Made by a program: the position numbers and the translations under genes. The notes beneath the pieces are model-generated. The model was not told the DNA's origin. It saw nothing but the letters and a program-made list of their open reading frames with translations, and did no database searches. Shown here piece after piece: positions 13,817 through 18,760 of a stretch of DNA of 18,760 nt (the stretch's first letter is position 1; every line of letters begins with the position of its first letter). This DNA is from QHBQ01 sp038230695 (GTDB taxonomy: Bacteria; Chloroflexota; Chloroflexia; QHBQ01), in NCBI GenBank assembly GCA_038230695.1, contig JBBRMT010000077.1:1-18760 (forward strand), written 5' to 3'.

Positions 13817-13847
13817 AAGTTTAAACTTCAGGAAGTTTTCCAGAAAA
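13817..13847. promoter_or_regulatory. Cluster of overlapping AT-rich palindromes
   Basis: The 53-bp gap between the propeller gene and lipoprotein C holds three linked palindromes: AAGTTTAAACTT (13817-13828, perfect), AAACTTCAGGAAGTTT (13823-13838, 7-bp arms) and TTTTCCAGAAAA (13836-13847). No U tract follows on the minus strand and no clear promoter is seen. Candidate roles are an operator or an RNA processing or attenuation hairpin. Confidence 0.4.
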
Positions 13848-13850
13848 TCG

Positions 13851-16148
13851 CTATGGTTTGCATCCCTGTCGTGGGCTGCCGTTACTACACACAACATCAG
13901 TCGACCATATTAGTGATTGAACCATGTTTGGATCACCGTTCAGTTTCATCCAAAGGGTCTGCCAGCCTTGTTCTGCACTGTAATCATTAGGAGGCGTACA
14001 ACTTGATGACTGGCATTCCGTCATTTCTCCATAGAAGCGCGGTAGGTCGAGATGGTTGTCTAGCGCCCAGTGTTTCAGCTGGTACCACTCCGATGCATAC
14101 AGTGGCTTGTAAATTTCAGGGATAGGTCGAGCTGCTGGTATTCCCCAAGTTAGCGTGTAGAATTGACTAGCTGACCAGTTCGAGCAACCCAATCTGGGAG
14201 GAAGAGGCGGCTCCGGGCGCGGACATGGATAACCATCCGTGCTGCCAAAGTCATAGTAGGATTCAAAGCTTTGACCACTAAATGCATTTGTCCAAGTCAG
14301 CACTTTTGAAAAATCATAGTCTGTCGAACTTTGGTCTGCAAAATCAGGCTCTGCGTCAATCGCAGCGGCCATCCCGCTTATCATACTATATGATACTACG
14401 TGGTTTGCAATTTGATTTGTCATGGTTGCCCAAGCAGCAGCGTGGGCGCTGGTTAGCGAGGCTAGACCATCTTCATTGTGATTGTTTATACCAATTGCTA
14501 TGGTGATTGTTGATGTTTGGGTTTTGCCATAGCAATTAGCGTAGCCATCTGCAAATCTTTCCACCGAATATTGGATCTCGTTGCCTGAGAAGGATGAGCT
14601 AGTAATATATGCCGTTGCTCCTGTGCCGACCAACAAAGTCCCATACCGACTATGCGATGAACTAGCTCCCCAGTCCTTCGGTTTTCCGTAATCAAGCACA
14701 ACAACGCCGTTTTCTCCTCGCTGTGCTGCAGCGCAGCCTTGTTGATAGTGGGCGTTCGGGTCAACCGACGTTTCGTAATAGCTGGTCGTAGAGATAGGCG
14801 CAGGAGGGGCAGCGATATTCTCGACCAATGTGTTGCCCCCAGAGTTGTAGCTACCAACCGCCCAAGTATGTGTGATCGGTGTTGAGTTGCCCGGCACCGC
14901 TGCCACGCCCATAAACTGATTATTATAAGTGCTGGGATTGGTGCCAGTAATCACATCCCACTTATCACCATTGATGTCATTGTTGCTGAAGCCGTGCCAA
15001 TGTAGGATAAGTGAGTTGGTGCTGCTATTAGTATCGTATTGACCTACCGCCCATATGTCCCGCTCGTTCGTCATAAAGACGCTACGCAGAATGTTGTTTG
15101 CGCCGGGGTTGGGGATGTTATTAGCGACTTTCCAGATACTTCCATCGTAGTGTTCAACCAGTGTTTGCTGACTGCCACTTACTAGCTGCGTCCCGACGGC
15201 CCAGATATCGTTTGCGTTATAATAATCTACAGCGTTCAAAACGGAGTCAACAGTCAAAGAAGGGCTAGTGGTAGTTGTCCATACGCCTGTATAATGCAAG
15301 ATGAGCGGGCGCGGTGCGCCCACGCTACGGGGTATGCCATCCGAAGAATATGAGCCAACCGCCCATACATTGGTCGTGCTAATCGCAGCTATGCCATTGA
15401 CAGCGTTATATCCGACTCCTGCATATGGCGGTAGCGTGAGGGTACAAGTTACAACTGGTTGAAGGGAGCAGTGTTGGGCATAAGGGTGGTTCACCTTCAC
15501 GTTGGTAGCTGGTGGATTTGGCGGCGGAAAACACATACCCGTATCGCCAACATTATACGCTCCTATGGCCCAAACATCGTTGTCTGACAGAGCGGCTACC
15601 GCCGCCAGGGCAGACCCCCCGCACATTGCATCGGGTGAGATCGTGCCAGAAATATCCTGCCACGAGCCATTACTATAGTGCTGGATAAGCGGATATTGGA
15701 AGTAGTTGTTGGGATAAGTTGCTGTGTAGTAGGAGCCGACTGCCCACACGCTGTTGGACGATACTGCCGTTACCGCAGCAAGGTTGTTAGAGCCATCACC
15801 TTTCTGGGTGGGGCTGATCACAGTCCAGCTACCGCCATCCCAATGTTCGGTTATAGCGCGGCGATTATAGCGGTTAGGAAAACCGTCTACACCAACTGCC
15901 CATGCATCGTTGTAGCCGATAACGGCAATGCCATCCAATTCGTTGTACACCAAATCTGGATTTGGACTACTTACCACACACCATGTTGGGGGTTGGCAGC
16001 CTGTCTGCGCCAGAACAGCGGCCCTGGCTCTGCTCACTTGGTAGTTGGACACGATCAAGGCGAATATAACAACGCCAGCCGTCACTATTAGTGTGACGAG
16101 AATTGCCTCCTTGCAGGTTTTTAGTTTCTTTGATTGTCGAGTTTGCAC
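13851..16148 (-). CDS. Exported seven-repeat 'WAVG' beta-propeller protein with unknown C-terminal domain
   Basis: This 765-residue protein has an N-terminal hydrophobic segment at about residues 15-34 after a Lys/Arg-rich start. It is a signal peptide (possible cleavage near 'SRARA') or an anchor. Seven W-A-(V/I)-G motifs at residues 83, 135, 193, 262, 316, 366 and 429 are each preceded by 'ND/SN/TN' and followed by a 'LIxHYxxGxW' strand. This is what a seven-bladed propeller shows. Residues about 445-765 form a separate domain with 'GVVVLDYGKP', 'AIGINNHNED', 'MAAAIDAEPDFAD' (593-605), 'YASEWYQLKHW' (684-694) and several Cys (640s-760s). Its D/E-rich motifs recall TIM-barrel hydrolases, but I cannot assign a family. 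The start is GTG with AAGGA 8 nt upstream. Base composition is lower in GC than in the flanking kinase and phosphatase genes. Confidence 0.85.
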   Translation of the reverse strand: MQTRQSKKLKTCKEAILVTLIVTAGVVIFALIVSNYQVSRARAAVLAQTGCQPPTWCVVSSPNPDLVYNELDGIAVIGYNDAWAVGVDGFPNRYNRRAITEHWDGGSWTVISPTQKGDGSNNLAAVTAVSSNSVWAVGSYYTATYPNNYFQYPLIQHYSNGSWQDISGTISPDAMCGGSALAAVAALSDNDVWAIGAYNVGDTGMCFPPPNPPATNVKVNHPYAQHCSLQPVVTCTLTLPPYAGVGYNAVNGIAAISTTNVWAVGSYSSDGIPRSVGAPRPLILHYTGVWTTTTSPSLTVDSVLNAVDYYNANDIWAVGTQLVSGSQQTLVEHYDGSIWKVANNIPNPGANNILRSVFMTNERDIWAVGQYDTNSSTNSLILHWHGFSNNDINGDKWDVITGTNPSTYNNQFMGVAAVPGNSTPITHTWAVGSYNSGGNTLVENIAAPPAPISTTSYYETSVDPNAHYQQGCAAAQRGENGVVVLDYGKPKDWGASSSHSRYGTLLVGTGATAYITSSSFSGNEIQYSVERFADGYANCYGKTQTSTITIAIGINNHNEDGLASLTSAHAAAWATMTNQIANHVVSYSMISGMAAAIDAEPDFADQSSTDYDFSKVLTWTNAFSGQSFESYYDFGSTDGYPCPRPEPPLPPRLGCSNWSASQFYTLTWGIPAARPIPEIYKPLYASEWYQLKHWALDNHLDLPRFYGEMTECQSSSCTPPNDYSAEQGWQTLWMKLNGDPNMVQSLIWSTDVVCSNGSPRQGCKP

Positions 16149-16179
16149 TTTTCGTATCCTTATTGGCCGATAAATGTTG

Positions 16180-17031
16180 CTAATCCAGCGCCACCACTAC
16201 TGCGCTGATATTATCTTCGCCACCACCCACGTTGGCGTTAGCCACTAGCTGGCCGACCGCGCTGGAGGGGTGGGTGTGAGTATTCAGGATCGTGGCAATC
16301 TGCTCATCCGGCACCATGCTCCACAGCCCATCGGAGCAGAGCAGCAGGCGGGTATATTCCGCCAGCGTGGCGCTGTAAGTATCCACCTCCACCGTGGCCG
16401 CCTGGCCCAATGCGCGGTATAGCACGCTGCGCTGATTGCTGCTGGCCGCCTCGGCGGCGTTCATTTGCCCCATCTCCACCAGCCGCGCCACCATCGAGTG
16501 ATCGCTGGTTAGCTGGCGCAACTGCCCATCCTTGCTTTGCAGGTAGATGCGCGAGTCGCCGACATTGGCGGCGTAGAGTCGCTGCCCCACCACCAGTGCG
16601 ACCACAATGGTGCTGGCCGGGGCGCTAACCCCCTCGGCAGGGTTGCCCAGCGCGAACAGGGCGGAGTTGCCGTTACCCACTGCATCGCGGAGGATGTCGG
16701 TAATTGACCCACCCGCCGCACCCGCCTCATGCTCGGTCAACAGGGGCAAGAGCAGGTGCTGGATCGCCGCACTTGCCACCTTCTGTACCGCAGTGGCGCT
16801 GGCGTATTCACCCGCTTGCTGTCCGCTAACCCCATCGGCAAGGATGAACAGGCCAAAGGGCAGTTCCGCGCCGCCTCCTACCTGACTCGGCAACTGGCAG
16901 GTCAGGGCGAAGGTATTATCCTCGTTGCTGGCTTTCTCCCGCCCTCGGTCGCGGAGCGCGGCGTATTGCAAGTAGGCCAACAGTGGTGGAGCGCCCAGCG
17001 CTTGATTGTCATCTTTGCTCTTACTTTTCAT
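16180..17031 (-). CDS. PP2C-family Ser/Thr protein phosphatase
   Basis: This is a cytoplasmic metal-dependent phosphatase of 283 residues, likely to reverse the action of the adjacent kinase. PP2C motifs in order are 'RGREKASNEDN' (about 29-39), 'LADGVSG' (metal Asp66; the usual DGMGG reads DGVSG), 'AANVGDSRIYL' (154-164), 'TSDHSMV' (175-181), 'LCSDGLW' (Asp234) and 'GGEDNISAVVV' (Asp273), so all metal ligands are present. I chose the ATG at 17031-17029 because AAAGG sits 5 nt before it. A TTG at 17046 in the same frame has no ribosome site and lies in the dispersed repeat. The gene follows the kinase stop by 72 bp. The long loop at about 44-60 and the Ala/Gly-rich loop near 103-110 are ordinary variation. 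Confidence 0.94.
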   Translation of the reverse strand: MKSKSKDDNQALGAPPLLAYLQYAALRDRGREKASNEDNTFALTCQLPSQVGGGAELPFGLFILADGVSGQQAGEYASATAVQKVASAAIQHLLLPLLTEHEAGAAGGSITDILRDAVGNGNSALFALGNPAEGVSAPASTIVVALVVGQRLYAANVGDSRIYLQSKDGQLRQLTSDHSMVARLVEMGQMNAAEAASSNQRSVLYRALGQAATVEVDTYSATLAEYTRLLLCSDGLWSMVPDEQIATILNTHTHPSSAVGQLVANANVGGGEDNISAVVVALD

Positions 17032-17040
17032 TGCGCCTTT

Positions 17041-17070
17041 CGGCAAGGGCGAACCAAACCCGCCCCTACA
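17041..17070. repeat. Dispersed GC-rich palindromic element, copy 2
   Basis: Read on the minus strand this begins TGTAGGGGCGGGTTT and then reads GGTTCGCCCTTGCCG. The GGGCG/CGCCC arms and the GTAGGGGCGGG core match the element at 4805-4834. It fills most of the kinase-phosphatase gap (17032-17103). On the minus strand the CGGGTTTGGTTCG hairpin precedes the PP2C ribosome site and may affect RNA stability. Confidence 0.55.
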
Positions 17071-17103
17071 ATCTACAATCTACCTTCTGCCTTATACATT
17101 CAC

Positions 17104-18760
17104 CTAGATCGCCAGCGCATATAGCTTATGGTCAGTGCTGCCGATGTAGACTATGCCATCGTCAATCAAGGGCGTGGATGGTACTGGCCCAAAAGTCTTG
17201 AACTGCCAGCGCAGGCTGCCGCTGCTGGCGTTCAGGCAGTAGACATATTCATCCACCGAGCCGAAGTAGACTCCGCCCTCGAAGATGCGCGGCGACGAAG
17301 TGACCTGCCCGCCAGTCTTGTACTTCCATACTAGCCGTCCGCTCTTCAAATCCACGCAGTAGAGATAACCGTCTACCGAGCCGAAGTAGACGCGGCCCGC
17401 CGATACGGTTGGTGAGGAAGTGATGTAGTGGTCGGTGCGGAACTTCCAGGCCGCCCAACTGCTATCCAGATCCACGGCATAGAGGGTGTTGTCCATCGCG
17501 CCGAAGATGACCAGGCCATCGGCAATGGTGGGCGTACTCATCACCGGGCCACCGGCGCGGAACTTCCAGCGCAACGCGCCGTTGCCCCCATCAAGGGCGT
17601 ACATATGTCCGTCACCGGAGCCGATGTAGGCGTTGCCTTTGGCAAATGCCGCTGAGGAGCGCACGTTCATCCAGCAGCGGTACTTCCACACCAGCCGCCC
17701 GCCTTTGGCTTCAAGGCAATAGATGTGCTGGTCATCGGAACCTATATAGAGCAGGCCATTGTTGATGCGTGGCGAGGAGCGCACTGGTGCGCCGGTGCGG
17801 AAGACCCACGCCTGCCGCCCGCGCACCGCATCGAAGGCGTATACCCCAAAATCCTCGGAGCCAACGAACACCAGGTTCTCCCAGCCAGTCGGCGAACTGG
17901 CGATGCCGTTCTCGGTGGCTGCCTTCCACAGAAAGTCGCCACTCTTGGCGTTGATGGCGTAGAGGTTGGAGTCGTAGGAGCCGATAAACACCAACCCCTT
18001 ATGCAGACAGGGAGATGAGCGGATTTCGTCCTCGCTGCTGAAGCTCCATAGCATCGTGGTGGTTTCGCCCACCACGGGTGAAGCAGTGGATAGATCCATC
18101 GCGGCGGTGCCGCTCTGCGCCTCACGTGCAGGCGACCACGGAGCAACCATGCCACTAGCTGCTGCGCCATTGGTAGGCGGCATTGCTGAAGTGCTGATCA
18201 CTGGCAGCACCCCCGCGCCCAGCGCGGCAGCCTCGGTGGGTGAACGCTGGGCCAGAACACTGAGCAACGCCTGACGCACTTCGTCGGCGCTGTTCCAACG
18301 GCGGCTCATATCGTATTCCAATGCCCGCATCACAATTGCCTCAGTGGCGGGCGAGATGCGCGGATTGAGGCGGCGGGGCGGGCGCTCGTGGAAGGTGAAT
18401 GGGGTTTCTCCCCGCGGGTCGCTGCCGGTCAGCAGGTGGTGCATGGTTGCGCCAAGCGCGTAGATGTCGCCTCGTGGCTCGGACACGCCGCGATACTGCT
18501 CAGGCGGCGAGTAGCCCTCGGTGCCGATCATAGTCCCCTTCTTGTCGCTCTGGAACACCTTGGCGATACCAAAGTCAACCAGCATCACGCGGCTGGACGA
18601 GTCAATCATCACGTTGCTGGGCTTCATATCGCGGAAGACGATCGGCTGGGGCTGATGCTTATGCAGGTAGCTGAGTACCTCGCAGATCTGGATTGACCAG
18701 CGCAGCACGTCGTCTTCGGGCATGGGCTGCTGACGGTTTTCCAGGATCGTTTCCAGATCC
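17104..18760 (-). CDS. Ser/Thr protein kinase with C-terminal eight-repeat PQQ-like propeller (5' end outside window)
   Basis: This is a Hanks-type kinase fused to a repeat domain. The frame stays open to the window end, so the N-lobe (Gly loop, VAIK Lys) is missing. Numbering here is from the Met codon at 18723-18721, with 12 more residues visible upstream ('DLETILENRQQP'). The catalytic loop is 'FRDMKPSN' (30-37), with Phe for the usual His and Asp32, Lys34 and Asn37 intact. 'VDFGIAK' (49-55), 'GTEGYSPPEQY' (68-78) and 'DIYALGATMHHLLTG' follow. A Ser/Thr/Ala-rich linker spans about 160-222. From 225 to the end there are eight repeats of about 40 residues with the pattern 'SSPxxxxGxVYxGSxDxxLYAxDxxxGxxxWxF', typical of PQQ-like propeller blades. 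No membrane span separates kinase and propeller, so both should be cytoplasmic. The propeller may recruit substrates or sense a ligand. The neighbouring PP2C, FHA and vWA genes suit a phospho-relay. Confidence 0.93.
   Translation of the reverse strand, partial: DLETILENRQQPMPEDDVLRWSIQICEVLSYLHKHQPQPIVFRDMKPSNVMIDSSSRVMLVDFGIAKVFQSDKKGTMIGTEGYSPPEQYRGVSEPRGDIYALGATMHHLLTGSDPRGETPFTFHERPPRRLNPRISPATEAIVMRALEYDMSRRWNSADEVRQALLSVLAQRSPTEAAALGAGVLPVISTSAMPPTNGAAASGMVAPWSPAREAQSGTAAMDLSTASPVVGETTTMLWSFSSEDEIRSSPCLHKGLVFIGSYDSNLYAINAKSGDFLWKAATENGIASSPTGWENLVFVGSEDFGVYAFDAVRGRQAWVFRTGAPVRSSPRINNGLLYIGSDDQHIYCLEAKGGRLVWKYRCWMNVRSSAAFAKGNAYIGSGDGHMYALDGGNGALRWKFRAGGPVMSTPTIADGLVIFGAMDNTLYAVDLDSSWAAWKFRTDHYITSSPTVSAGRVYFGSVDGYLYCVDLKSGRLVWKYKTGGQVTSSPRIFEGGVYFGSVDEYVYCLNASSGSLRWQFKTFGPVPSTPLIDDGIVYIGSTDHKLYALAI

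Noticed and set aside
17032..17046. TTG start at 17046 for the PP2C gene
   Set aside because: It lacks a ribosome site and falls in the dispersed palindrome. The ATG at 17031 has AAAGG 5 nt upstream.

Overview
This window reads as chromosomal DNA of a Chloroflexota bacterium, probably class Chloroflexia. The evidence is indirect: moderately high GC; a Ser/Thr kinase fused to PQQ-type propeller repeats beside PP2C, vWA and zinc-ribbon/FHA proteins; lipoproteins with Pro/Thr-rich linkers; and a secreted protein built from 'WAVG' propeller repeats. No rRNA or marker gene fixes the taxon.

Layout. (1) 1-1825: a MarR-family regulator and, 36 bp downstream on the same strand, the N-terminal part of an RND efflux transporter that leaves the window at base 1. 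The regulator's promoter carries palindromes that look like an autoregulatory operator. (2) 1826-4751, plus strand: a 932-residue protein made of two fused malic-enzyme units, followed by an overlapping 44-residue single-span membrane protein. (3) 4752-5270: a repeat-rich spacer, then back-to-back tRNA-Gly(GCC) and tRNA-Glu(CTC) genes, each with a near-consensus promoter and a terminator. (4) 5284-5595: a small conserved-looking protein of unknown function, then a spacer without a supported gene. (5) 5889-18760: ten consecutive minus-strand genes. In transcription order these are a Ser/Thr kinase with an eight-repeat PQQ-like propeller (5' end outside the window), a PP2C phosphatase, a secreted seven-repeat propeller protein with an unrecognised C-terminal domain, three tandem paralogous lipoproteins, a vWA protein, a zinc-ribbon/FHA protein, an 83-residue unknown, a GT9 glycosyltransferase, and a DUF885 peptidase-like protein that has its own promoter.

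How the genes may work together. Kinase, phosphatase, FHA (phosphothreonine reader) and vWA proteins form a recognisable bacterial phospho-signalling set, comparable in composition to the TerY-P type triads of kinase, PP2C and vWA. Here four exported proteins (the propeller protein and three lipoproteins) lie between the kinase/phosphatase half and the vWA/FHA half. My reading, which is inference, is that this is one surface-linked signalling locus. Its exported cassette has been expanded by local duplication and is lower in GC than its flanks.

The most unusual single gene is the double malic enzyme. Unit 1 keeps the catalytic Tyr but has lost the Asp-Asp metal/base pair and the substrate Asn residues. 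Unit 2 keeps those but has lost the Tyr. The two decayed halves could together make one composite active site.
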